Part shown: in pieces, positions 8,952-17,000 of the stretch | How the letters are laid out: each line of letters starts with the position of its first letter | How positions within the stretch are numbered: the first letter of the stretch is position 1 | NCBI RefSeq assembly: GCF_002742625.1 | Contig: NZ_PEBF01000001.1 | Coordinates: 1,488,001 to 1,552,000 of the forward strand | Length of the DNA: 64,000 nt | Source of the DNA: Caulobacter sp. FWC2 | GTDB lineage: Bacteria; Pseudomonadota; Alphaproteobacteria; Caulobacterales; Caulobacteraceae | Direction of reading: 5' to 3' | The notes under the pieces: model-generated | What the model saw: the letters and a program-made list of their open reading frames with translations, nothing else | Told to the model about the DNA's origin: nothing | Database searches by the model: none | Made by a program: the position numbers and the translations under genes

Positions 8952-9185
8952 GTGTTCTCGGTGACGCGTTTCTGCGTACAGGCCTTCGGGCGGCGGGGTG
9001 GACTGCTCCGGCCGACCGAGGTTCGGGAGTGCTATTTCGAAGAGGAGGCGCGGCGTGAGATGCAGGTTCTGGCGCGGCGATCTTCGGGCGTGGCGCTCTA
9101 TCGGGTGCGCGGCGAGCCGCTATCGGGCCTTTGGGGAAAGCCCAGGCTGATTGAGCGCCAGGGCGAGATTCTGGCGCTGGACTGA
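8952..9185 (+). CDS. Small conserved protein next to the tail-cluster regulator
   Basis: A 77-residue protein with no assigned function. The pattern RFCVQAFGRRGG ... EARREMQVLARRSSGVALYRVRGEP ... LWGKPRLI resembles short, single-domain alphaproteobacterial proteins that I have seen only as hypotheticals. The GTG at 8952 is chosen because GGAGG (8942-8946) sits five bases upstream; the frame is open further upstream. It converges on the XRE regulator gene (seven bases between stops), and two dyad operators lie about 100-150 bases upstream, which suggests it belongs to the same regulon. It could be an accessory or immunity factor, but nothing in the sequence shows this. Confidence 0.6.
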   Translation: MFSVTRFCVQAFGRRGGLLRPTEVRECYFEEEARREMQVLARRSSGVALYRVRGEPLSGLWGKPRLIERQGEILALD

Positions 9186-9192
9186 GCGGGAA

Positions 9193-9537
9193 TTACCCAG
9201 CTTTCTTGAGGGTTTGGCCGATCTCGACAAGTTGGCTCCGCTGCACGGGCTGCAACTGGTCCCAGATCGACCAGATCGCTTCCCCGGCCGCGGGATCGCG
9301 CATGATCAGGTCGGCGGGCTCGCAGCGATAGATGGTCGCCAACGCCTCCAGCACATCCTGGGAATAGCCGGTTTCGCCGCGCTCGACGCGCGAGAGCTGG
9401 GCGACCGAATAGGGATATCCGACCTCAAGCTCCAGCCGTTCGATGGCTTGCTCCAGGTTCATGCCGCGATGCTTGCGCCAGGCGCGGATGAAGGTCTTCG
9501 CGCGCTGCTTCGCCTTGGCCTGCCGGTCGGGGGTCAT
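9193..9537 (-). CDS. XRE/Cro-CI family transcriptional regulator of the tail cluster
   Basis: A 114-residue DNA-binding protein. A helix-turn-helix of the Cro/CI type spans about residues 18-75: NLEQAIERLE, then YSVAQLSRVERGETGYSQDVLEALATIY, the usual second and recognition helices with the RxERG turn. There is no protease-like or ligand domain, so it is not a LexA/CI-type self-cleaving repressor. The ATG at 9537 is used; a GTG at 9573 would add 12 residues, and neither has a clear ribosome binding site. It is divergent from the tail-cluster regulatory operon, with two overlapping TTTGC-N7-(G/A)CAAA dyads between them, and is likely an autoregulating repressor of the cluster. Confidence 0.8.
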   Translation of the reverse strand: MTPDRQAKAKQRAKTFIRAWRKHRGMNLEQAIERLELEVGYPYSVAQLSRVERGETGYSQDVLEALATIYRCEPADLIMRDPAAGEAIWSIWDQLQPVQRSQLVEIGQTLKKAG

Positions 9538-9587
9538 GCAAATCCGGGAGTGAGTGCGAAAGGGAATGTCCACGCATTAAACACAAA

Positions 9588-9623
9588 ATTTGCTTGCCAT
9601 GCAAATTTGCATTTGGTACAAAT
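9588..9623. promoter_or_regulatory. Two overlapping TTTGC-N7-(G/A)CAAA dyads (operator sites C and D)
   Basis: Site C is ATTTGC-N7-GCAAAT (9588-9606) and site D is TTTGC-N7-ACAAA (9606-9622), with centres 17 bases apart. They lie between the regulator gene and the rightward operon and so can control both. A possible -35/-10 pair for the rightward promoter, TTGCCA (9594-9599) and TACAAA (9617-9622) with 17 bases between, overlaps both sites, as expected for repression. Confidence 0.65.
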
Positions 9624-9712
9624 TGGATATTCCGAGAACTCCGCCCTGGCGACGCGAGCCGGGCGGCTTTCCACGAAATTCCCTTCATCGGCCTAGCCGC
9701 AGGAAGTCCCAG

Positions 9713-10129
9713 ATGATTTCGCTCCACGCGACCGGTCACGCCGGTCATGCGCCTGTCCACGCCCCTGTGCCGGGCTATGTCGCGCGCCGCACCGAGGCCG
9801 ACCGCCGTCCGCCGCGCGCCGTCCTGACCGCTCTGCTGATGGGCGATCCGCGCCCCTGTCGCTACGCCGTGTCCGAAGCGATCCGCACCCGCCTGTTCGG
9901 GACCGCGCCCGCCGAACCCGTCCCTCCCGCCAAGGTCCTGGCGGTGCTGGAGGCGCTGGTCGACGGGCCCCTGACCCTGGCCGACCTGGCCGACGAGATG
10001 GCTGTCAGCCTGTCGGCCGGCAGCGACCGCGCCCAGGCCGCCCGTCTGCTTGGCCTTGTCGAGCGCCTGGGCGGCCGGCCTTGCCGGATCGGCCTTACGC
10101 CGGCCGGCCGGACCGCGCTGGAAGCCTAG
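9713..10129 (+). CDS. Winged-helix-like regulatory protein, first gene of the tail-cluster operon
   Basis: A 138-residue protein from the ATG at 9713, preceded by AGGAAG. The N-terminal 40 residues are His- and Pro-rich. The C-terminal part (PLTLADLADEM, then RAQAARLLGLVERLGG and IGLTPAGRTAL) has the helix, recognition helix and wing pattern of MarR-like winged helices. It is the first gene after the operator region and lies four bases ahead of the next small gene. I infer a transcription factor that activates the structural genes, by analogy with small activators of gene transfer agents in this genus; I cannot confirm homology. Confidence 0.65.
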   Translation: MISLHATGHAGHAPVHAPVPGYVARRTEADRRPPRAVLTALLMGDPRPCRYAVSEAIRTRLFGTAPAEPVPPAKVLAVLEALVDGPLTLADLADEMAVSLSAGSDRAQAARLLGLVERLGGRPCRIGLTPAGRTALEA

Positions 10130-10133
10130 ACCC

Positions 10134-10349
10134 ATGGGCGGGCTCCAGGACGAGATCGCCGAGGGCGCCATCGACAAGGCCGTCCGCGCCTGCGGGCCGC
10201 GCAAGCCGATGCTGTGCGCGATCATTCGCGCCGCCAGCCGGATGCTGGCCGAAAGCGAAGGCCACGATTTCGTCGCCCAGGTCTGCGCCGGCGAGGCCCG
10301 CCGCCACGCCCTGGCCGACAGCCGACGCGGCGTCCGTTTCGGGCGCTGA
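10134..10349 (+). CDS. Small protein of unknown function in the tail regulatory operon
   Basis: A 71-residue basic, largely helical protein (AIDKAVRACG, LCAIIRAASRMLAES, FVAQVCAGEARRHAL). No family is recognised. It starts four bases after the preceding stop and ends 22 bases before the likely ATT start of the next gene, so the three genes form one short operon. Confidence 0.6.
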   Translation: MGGLQDEIAEGAIDKAVRACGPRKPMLCAIIRAASRMLAESEGHDFVAQVCAGEARRHALADSRRGVRFGR

Positions 10350-10371
10350 CCATCTAGAAAGGGGAACCATC

Positions 10372-11049
10372 ATTTCCGTCCAGTTCATCCGGCCCGAGGG
10401 GCTGACCTCGGCCGAGCTTCGAGACCTGGCCCGCGCCGACCGCGCGGCGGGCCTGGCGATCAGTCCCGCCGCCCGTCAGGCGGCGCGCGAGGCCGTGCTG
10501 CGCATCGCCGGCGTCCAGCGGGCGAGAACCGAAGAGTCCGAGATCGCCGCGGGCCTGGTCGAGACCGCAGCCCTGGCGCGGGCGCGGGGCGAGGCGGTCG
10601 AGGTCGACGGCGGTTCGTTGCGGATCTCCAGCCGCGACGGCCTGCGTAGCTTGCGCCAGAGCGGCCACATCAACGACGCCCACTACGCCGTCGCCTTGCT
10701 GTACCGCGCCGGCTTCGAAGCCCGGGGCCGTGACCTGCGCGTCGCCGGCCTGGAGCCAGGGAGCGGCGGCGGTCACGACAACGACCGCTTCGTCGCCGCG
10801 CGGCTGCGGCGCGCCCGCATGCTGGACTTCGTGGCCCGCGCCGACAGGGCCGTGGCGATGAGCCTGGCCGACACGCCGATGGCCCTGCGCCTGCTGCGCT
10901 CGGTGGCGGGCGAGGGGAACAGCCTGTCCGTATGGGGCGCCGGCCGCGCTTTAGCTCGTAATCGCGAAGTCCTGATCAAGGCTTTGGATCTCGTCGTGGC
11001 CATGGCCAAGCAGATCGCGCGCGATCGTCAAATCAAGAACATTTCATGA
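10372..11049 (+). CDS. Possibly DUF6456-like regulator, apparent ATT start
   Basis: The frame codes for about 225 residues. Its middle (DGLRSLRQSGHINDAHYAVALLYRAGFEA) and C-terminal half (ARADRAVAMSLAD..., LRSVAGEGNSLS) resemble the layout of DUF6456-type domains found in GafA-like regulators; this is pattern-based and uncertain. No ATG, GTG or TTG lies near a ribosome binding site. AAAGGGGAA (10358-10366) sits just before ATC ATT, and the ATT at 10372 has a good spacing. In-frame ATGs further upstream would overlap most of the preceding gene. It closes the regulatory operon ahead of the tail genes, so an activator or antiterminator role is inferred. Confidence 0.6.
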   Translation: MSVQFIRPEGLTSAELRDLARADRAAGLAISPAARQAAREAVLRIAGVQRARTEESEIAAGLVETAALARARGEAVEVDGGSLRISSRDGLRSLRQSGHINDAHYAVALLYRAGFEARGRDLRVAGLEPGSGGGHDNDRFVAARLRRARMLDFVARADRAVAMSLADTPMALRLLRSVAGEGNSLSVWGAGRALARNREVLIKALDLVVAMAKQIARDRQIKNIS

Positions 11050-11362
11050 ACAAATAGATTTACGGCCGGGAAGGTAAAGGGTTTAATCAAAACAGTCTCG
11101 GAGATGCGCCTTCAGCGGCGATCAAGACCTCCGGAGACTGAACTCCAGACCTTCCTGTTCTTCCGAAACGGCGCGCTCGATGAAGCGTGAGCCGGTCGGC
11201 CCCGTGAACCCGCTCTTCCTCCCCGGAGGGCGGGTTCTTTGTCTCGTCCGCTGATCCAGGGACCTCCGACATGATCCTCGTCCTCGCCGCCGGGAGCCCC
11301 ATGGCTCCCGTATCGCCTCCGCGCGCCGCGATCCCGCCAGTCTTGATGGGGGAGCGCCGCCG
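11050..11362 (+). promoter_or_regulatory. Intergenic region between regulatory operon and tail genes
   Basis: This 313-base stretch holds a strong terminator-like hairpin (11206-11240) and a possible 31-codon ORF (11271-11366). The AT-rich start (11050-11095) could carry the promoter of the tail operon, but I see no sigma consensus I would defend. Confidence 0.5.
11206..11240 (+). terminator. Terminator-like hairpin ahead of the tail operon
   Basis: GAACCCGC (11206-11213) pairs with GCGGGTTC (11230-11237). An inner CCTCC/GGAGG stem has a CC loop, and TTT follows. It separates the regulatory genes from the structural genes. Confidence 0.6.
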
Positions 11363-11366
11363 ATGA
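11271..11366 (+). CDS. Possible 31-residue leader ORF
   Basis: An ATG at 11271 opens a 31-codon frame whose TGA overlaps the ATG of the tail terminator gene (ATGA, 11363-11366). The peptide is Pro- and Arg-rich with no recognisable domain. The overlap suggests translational coupling to the tail terminator gene, but there is no clear ribosome binding site and the frame could be chance. Confidence 0.3.
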   Translation: MILVLAAGSPMAPVSPPRAAIPPVLMGERRR

Positions 11367-11767
11367 GCGTGCTGAAGATCCGCGCGGCGCTGGAAACGGC
11401 GTTGGCCGCCATGAGCCCCGCCCTGGCCACGGCCTGGGAGAACACCACTTACACGCCGGTTTCGGGAACGCCCTACCAGCGCGTCTCCATGACCTTCACC
11501 GAGCCGGTCAACACCGAGTACGGCCGAAGCTTCCAGCAGGGCGGCCTGTTCGTGGTGACCCTCTGCTACCCGCAGGGCGCGGGTCCGGCCGACGCCGCCG
11601 CGCGCATCGAGCTGCTGCGCTCGACCTTCTATCGCGGCGCCGCCTTCACGTCCGACGGCCTGACCACTGCGGTCGCCCGCACGCCCATCATCCTGGCCGC
11701 GATCCTGGAGGGCGACCGCTACCTCGTCCCTGTCCAGGTCCCGTTCCTGGCCACGATCACCAGCTGA
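11363..11767 (+). CDS. Phage tail terminator-like protein (DUF4128 type)
   Basis: A 134-residue protein starting SVLKIRAALETALAAM, with the FTEPVNTEYG ... GGLFVVTLCYP ... YLVPVQVPF pattern of DUF4128-type tail terminators. These form the ring that caps the head-proximal end of a siphovirus tail tube and fix its length. GGGGGAG precedes the ATG. It is the first structural gene of the module, which is the normal position immediately before the tube gene. No head-completion genes precede it. Confidence 0.75.
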   Translation: MSVLKIRAALETALAAMSPALATAWENTTYTPVSGTPYQRVSMTFTEPVNTEYGRSFQQGGLFVVTLCYPQGAGPADAAARIELLRSTFYRGAAFTSDGLTTAVARTPIILAAILEGDRYLVPVQVPFLATITS

Positions 11768-11862
11768 CGGCGGTCTCCGCCCGAAGGGACAGGCCCCAGG
11801 TCGCCTTCTTTGGGAGCCTCGTCTGATCCACCCATCCCGATAACGTCTCAGGAGAAGACCCC

Positions 11863-13077
11863 ATGGCAGTCGCCCAGGGCATCAATAAAAAGACCGTCTA
11901 CAAGAAGCAGACCGGCCTCGGCGCGCCCGCCGCCGGCTCGGGCGGCCAGGTCGTCCGCCGCACCAGCTCGGTGTTCCAGGCCCCGCCGGACACCTTCGAA
12001 AGCAACGAAATCGTCAGCCACCAGCAGTCGACGGGCGTCGGCCTGGGCGTGGTCAAGCCGGCCGGCAAGATCGACGGCCTGCTGTCGCCGGGCACCTACG
12101 GCGCCCTCATGGGCTCGCTGCTGCGCAAGGACATGACGGCCGGCGTCTCGGCCACCGGCGCCACGATCAGCGTCGCCGCCTCGGGTCAGAACTGGACCCT
12201 GACCCGTTCGGCCGGCTCGTACCTGACCGACGGCTTCAAGATCGGTGACGTCATCCGCCTGACCGCCGGCGCTTTCAACGCGCTGAACACCCAGAAGAAC
12301 CTGCTGATCATCACGCTCACGGCCACGATCGCCACGGTGCGTGTGGTCAACGGCTCGGCCATGTTCGCCGAGGCCAACATCGCCAGCGCCACGGTCGCGG
12401 TCACCGGCAAGAAGTCGCTGGTCCCGCTGTCGGGCCACACCAACGACTACTACACCTTCGAGGAGTGGTATCCGGACCTGGGCCGCTCGGAAGCCTATTC
12501 CGACCAGCAGGTCGGCCAGGCGGCCCTGAACCTTCCGGCCACCGGCAACGCCACCATCAGCCTCGACACTGTCGGCCGCATCCGCACGCTGGGCGCGGCC
12601 CAGGTGCTGACCACGCCGACGGCCGAGACGGTCACCGACATCCTGACAGCCGTGAACGGCGTGGTCCTGGTCAACGGTGTTCCCGTCACCAACGTGACCG
12701 GCGCCCAGGTGACCATCAACGGCAACGCCGCCCACAGCGACGCCGTGGTGGGCTCGAACGTGGTCGACGACATCCAGCGCGGCCGCCTGGCCGTGTCGGG
12801 TTCGTTCACCGCCAAGTTCGACAACGTGACCCTGCAGACCATCTTCGAAGGCCGCTCGACCACCTCGCTGGTGCTGGCGGTGACCGAGGACGCCACGCCC
12901 AACGCCGACTTCGTGGTCATCAACCTGCCGATGATCAAGCTGACCGGCGATACCCCGGACGACGGCGAAAAGGCGGTGATCCGGACCTATCCGTTCACGG
13001 CCCAGATCAACGGCGCCGGCGGCGCGGCCCTGGCCACCGACCAGACCATCATCGCCATCCAGGACAGCGCCGCCTAA
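11863..13077 (+). CDS. Phage major tail tube protein
   Basis: The 404-residue product begins with KKTVYKKQTGLGAPA ... VVRRTSSVF ... ESNEIVSHQQSTGV and continues with GLLSPGTYGALMGSLLRKD. This is the N-terminal pattern of tail tube proteins from a group of non-contractile tailed phages. The remainder is Thr/Val-rich beta structure with an inserted domain. AGGAGA lies eight bases before the ATG. The absence of any sheath gene nearby makes the tail non-contractile. A terminator-like hairpin follows the gene, consistent with the tube needing more transcript than the downstream genes. Confidence 0.85.
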   Translation: MAVAQGINKKTVYKKQTGLGAPAAGSGGQVVRRTSSVFQAPPDTFESNEIVSHQQSTGVGLGVVKPAGKIDGLLSPGTYGALMGSLLRKDMTAGVSATGATISVAASGQNWTLTRSAGSYLTDGFKIGDVIRLTAGAFNALNTQKNLLIITLTATIATVRVVNGSAMFAEANIASATVAVTGKKSLVPLSGHTNDYYTFEEWYPDLGRSEAYSDQQVGQAALNLPATGNATISLDTVGRIRTLGAAQVLTTPTAETVTDILTAVNGVVLVNGVPVTNVTGAQVTINGNAAHSDAVVGSNVVDDIQRGRLAVSGSFTAKFDNVTLQTIFEGRSTTSLVLAVTEDATPNADFVVINLPMIKLTGDTPDDGEKAVIRTYPFTAQINGAGGAALATDQTIIAIQDSAA

Positions 13078-13126
13078 CCGGCGCGGCTCTTCTTCTCTCC
13101 CTCCCGAAGTCCCCCCTCGACTTAGC

Positions 13127-13153
13127 GGCCGGGTCGCGCCCGGCCGTCCTTTT
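13127..13153 (+). terminator. Intrinsic terminator or attenuator after the tail tube gene
   Basis: GGCCGGG (13127-13133) and CCCGGCC (13139-13145) form a seven-pair stem with a five-base loop, followed by GTCCTTTT. Transcription must pass it to reach the chaperone and tape-measure genes. Confidence 0.65.
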
Positions 13154-13167
13154 CCAAGGACAGACCC

Positions 13168-13611
13168 ATGACCAAGTTCTCGACCGAAACCCTGTTCGAC
13201 CTGAATGACCTCGACGCCGTCTCCGCCGGCGACACCCCGTTCGAGGTCGAATATATCCGCGCCGACGGCTCGGGCTCCGGCGTCTTCCTGCAGGTGCTGG
13301 GCGGCCAGTCCGAGAAGGTGCAGTCCGAGGTCAACCGCCTCGTCAACGACCGCCGCAAGAAGCAGGCCGTGGCCGCCGCCATGACGGGACGCAGCAATCC
13401 CGAGAAGGCGGAGTTCACCCCGATCGAGGACGACATCGCCTTCGGTCACCGCCTGACCGCGGTCCGCCTGGTCGGCTGGCGCGGCATCAAGCAGGAGTGG
13501 TCGGCCGAGAACGCCTTCCGCCTGGTCAGCCGCAATTCCGAGATCGCCGAACAGATCACCACGGCGTCGAACACCCTCGGAAATTTTATGCCGGGCAAGT
13601 CCGCGGCCTGA
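13168..13611 (+). CDS. Tail assembly chaperone, short form (gpG-like)
   Basis: A 147-residue protein with FDLNDLDAVSAGDTPFEVEYIRADGSGSG at the start, in the position of lambda gpG between tail tube and tape measure. Such chaperones bind the tape measure before tube assembly. AAGGA precedes the ATG. Close to its 3' end is a slippery heptamer at 13581-13587, and a second frame in the -1 register stays open to 13955, so this is the unshifted product of a frameshifting pair. Confidence 0.8.
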   Translation: MTKFSTETLFDLNDLDAVSAGDTPFEVEYIRADGSGSGVFLQVLGGQSEKVQSEVNRLVNDRRKKQAVAAAMTGRSNPEKAEFTPIEDDIAFGHRLTAVRLVGWRGIKQEWSAENAFRLVSRNSEIAEQITTASNTLGNFMPGKSAA

Positions 13612-13955
13612 TCGCCCACGCCCGCGAGCAGTTCGAGCTCGCCGCGCGCCAGGACGACGGCGAGCCGCTCCGGACCCACCTCGAGAGCCTAGCTCGCCAA
13701 GGCGATCCCGAGGCCAGCTGGCGGCTCGCCAACCCGCCGCCGCTGTCGCCGCACGTGGCCCACCTTTGGGCCTGGTACGCCGACCTCTGCCAGACCCGCC
13801 AGTCAGGCGGGTTCGGTCCCTCCCGCCTTTCGCGCCTGGAGATCCAGGCCTGGGAGCGCGACGAGGGCGTCCGCCTCGAGCCCTGGGAACGGCGCGCGGT
13901 CATGACCCTCGACGCCGAACACCTTCTGACCATGACGGCCCCCAGCAAGGGCTGA
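13168..13955 (+). CDS. Tail assembly chaperone, -1 frameshift product (gpGT-like)
   Basis: Join 13168..13587 with 13587..13955. In the zero frame the codons are GGA AAT TTT ATG. The heptamer A AAT TTT matches X XXY YYZ, and slipping back one base continues as TAT GCC GGG CAA in the frame that is open to 13955. The fusion would have about 262 residues: the G part plus a 122-residue T-like part with Trp/Tyr-rich segments (HLWAWYADLCQ) and a C-terminal helix (LEIQAWERDEGVRLEPWERRA). The open -1 frame has no ribosome binding site of its own. Frameshifting here is established in many siphoviruses; for this gene it is inferred. Confidence 0.78.
13581..13587 (+). promoter_or_regulatory. Programmed -1 frameshift heptamer A_AAT_TTT
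   Basis: AAATTTT at 13581-13587 lies in the zero frame as A AAT TTT, 24 bases before the zero-frame stop. It satisfies the X XXY YYZ rule exactly and connects to the correct (-1) frame. Confidence 0.8.
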
Positions 13956-13964
13956 CCACTTTCC

Positions 13965-14003
13965 GGGCTGCTCCTTCGCGAGGAGGCGCGGCCCGAACTT
14001 TTT
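13965..14003 (+). terminator. Weak terminator-like hairpin before the tape-measure gene
   Basis: CTCCT/AGGAG forms a stem with loop TCGCG, flanked by GGGC and GCCC with an internal bulge, and five T residues (13999-14003). The stem is short, so the call is tentative. Confidence 0.35.
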
Positions 14004-14016
14004 GGGGAGAGCTGCC

Positions 14017-17000
14017 TTGTGTGACCTGAAGGAACTGATCCTCGAATGTAAGAAGGCTGCGGCGGCGGCCAACGAGCTTGCGGGCGCGCAGAAGAGGCTG
14101 GACGCGCAGACGGCGTCGGGCGCTCAGGCAGCCCGTGTCTCCACCGAGCAGATGGGTAAGCTTAAGGACGCGACCAAGGGGTTCATCTCGGCGGTCTCGT
14201 CGGGAGAAAGCCCGCTCAAGGCTCTGGCGGCGCAGGGGCCCGCTCTCACGGAGGTCTTCGCCAAGGCGGTCTCCAGTGGCGCGCCCTTGAAGCAGCTGTT
14301 GGGCGGCATCGCCGAGGCGGCGAGCCCGATCGCCGGCGTCAGCGCACCGGTCGCCGGTGTGGCTGTCGCTCTGAGCGCTGTGGCCTCGGCCGCGGCCGAC
14401 GCCCAGAAGCAGGCGGCGGCGTTCAACCAGCTCGCGCAGGGGGTTGGTCGCGACGTCGGTATGACCGGCGGGCAGCTCCAGGCGCTTGCCGCCACAGCGG
14501 CCAACGCCGCCCATGCCTCGATCGCCGACGCCGAGAGCTGGACCCAGGCCTATGTGCGGATGGGCGTCAGCAATTCGGCCGTCCTGAGTCAAGCGGTCAC
14601 GGACACCAAGGGTCTGGCCCAGGCGATGGGCGTCGACGGCGCGCAAGCTTCTCAGCTGCTCGGCGCAGCCCTGACCAATCCGATCGCCAACCTGGATGCG
14701 CTCGCGAGGGCGACCGGAGGCTTCGACTATGCGACGAGGGACAGCATCCAGAGCATGGCGCGGCGCGGCGAGATGGCCCAGGCCGACGCGCTCATTCTGA
14801 AGGAGGTCGAGAGCCGCACGGCCGCGACGACGGGCAAGGTCACGACGCTCAGCGGCGCCTACGATCGCGCCACGACGTCGATCGGCAGCTACCTGCAGAA
14901 GATGGCCAAGGTGCTTTTCACCGAGCCGGATGCGGCGGCGGTCGAGGAGACCTATGCCGGCATGGGCTACAACCCCGCCGCCGAGAAGCGCAAGGCAGGG
15001 CGGAAGAAGGCCGAAGACGCCGTCGCCGATGGCGCGGTCGGAGCCGCAGCGCGCGCCGCGCACGAGATCGCTGATCCAAAAGATCGCCAAATCAAGGAAC
15101 TGACGGACCTGAGCGCATCGCTGTCGAGTGCGATCAGAAGAGGCGCTGGCGCGCTGAAGGAGGCGGGCCTAACCAAGTCGCAAGCTCAGCAGGACATCCA
15201 GACGCTGAATGGGAAGATCGCGGAACTGCAAAAGGGAGGCGGTTCAAGCGCCGCCGCCCGTACGGTCTCCACGCACGCCGCTTCCGCGCCCCCTCCGGAA
15301 TATCGAGGCGGTGACGCCATGCAGGCGGCGAAATCGGCGGAGCTGTCGGCTCAGCTGGGTGTGACCAAGAACGTCGAGAAGATTGCTTGGCTTAAGCGCG
15401 AACAGGTCGCCGTCGAGTTCAAGACGCAGCAGGACCGCCTGAAGGCTCAGATGAAGAGCGGGGAGATCAACCAAGCCGACGGCGCGTTCATCCAGGAGAA
15501 ATATAAGTCCATCGCCGGCGCCAAGGAGGAGGCGATCGAGCAGGAGCGGAGCGCTCAACTGCTCCAGGCCGAGATCGCGCGCCGGCAGGGTCACAACGCG
15601 TACCTCGATCAGATGGACAAGTTCACCGCCGACACGGTGGGCGCCGCGGAGGAGCGCAATCGCATCGAGCTGGAGGCGCTTAAGCGTCGCCAGGAGCTCG
15701 AAACGTTCACTCTGCAAAGCAGCAACACGCAGAAGATCAAGTCGGGCGAGATCAATTGGCTACAGGGCCTGGTGCTGGCGATCGAGCAGCACGGGGTGCA
15801 GCAAGCTGAGATCCAAGCAACGATCCGCAAACAGACGATCGACTCCGAGAAGCATGCTCTGGATGTGCGCGTTGCCGGGCTTCAGAGCACGATCGACATC
15901 GCAGATGGCCAGAAGGTCTTGGCCCGCTCGGTCGGCGCCACGCGGGCGATCGATGCGCGCATCCTGGACCTGAAGCATCAGCAGGAGATCGCGGCCCAGC
16001 AGGCGATCGTCAACGGGACAGGGTCCAATCCCGAGCAGAGGCGCGACGCCGAGAAGCGGATCGCGGTCCTCAATCAGAACTACGCCAATCAGATCGAAGC
16101 GGCCCAGCGGCTGGACGTCTCGTACGGCGACATGTCCTCCGCGCTCAAGACCGCGGCCAGCGCCTTGGACCAGAAGGATTGGCTGGGCGCGACGAAGAGC
16201 CTGTTCGACGCCTTCGAGACCTTCGCACTGAAGATGCGCGACAGCGGCGCCAGCCTTGAGTCCAAGATCGGCGCGATCGCCGGCCTGGCGAATGGCCTGG
16301 GCTCGATGATCGGCGGGAAGACTGGCGCGGCGCTTTCGGGCGCCGGCTCGGGCGCGGCCGCAGGCTTCCAGATGGGCGGGCCATGGGGCGCGGCTGTCGG
16401 CGCGGTGCTGGGTAGCGTGTCAGGGCTGCTGGGCGCCTCGAATGCCAAGGCTCAGGCTAAGATCGACGCGCTGATGAAGGCGCAGCAGGATCTGCAGGCC
16501 AAGCAGAAGGAAAGTTCAGGCGCCATCGAGAAGTCGCTGGGGCTGGCGAGCCAGTACCAGAACACCGACCTCGACTATTCCAACGCCATGTTGGCGTCGT
16601 TGCGGTCGATCGACGCCCAGATCGGCGCGGTCGCGGCGGGCGTCGCGCGGAGCATCGCGAGCGGCGGACTGATGAGCACGTCCGGCCTGGGTCTGGGGAC
16701 CACCACGTCGAAGGCCGGCCTGGGCGGCGCTCTTGTCGGCGGCGCTCTTGGTGGCATTGCCGGCTTCGGCGTGGCCAACGGCATCACGGCGCTAGCCGCC
16801 GGCGGCATGATGTCGGCCGGTGGAATCAGCCTGGGTCTGTTCACTCAAGCGCTCAGTCTCGCCGGGCCTATCGGCATCGCAATCGGCGCCGTCGGCGCCA
16901 TCGTCGGGGCTCTTACCAAGACCAAGAAGACGGTCGAGGTCCTGGACCAGGGTCTGACCTTCACGGCCCAGACCTTCGGCGAGATCACCACCAGCGGCCT

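Noticed and set aside
9538..9712. LexA box controlling the tail cluster
   Set aside because: No GTTC-N7-GTTC was found near the regulator or operon starts; the only perfect box seen is at 48812.
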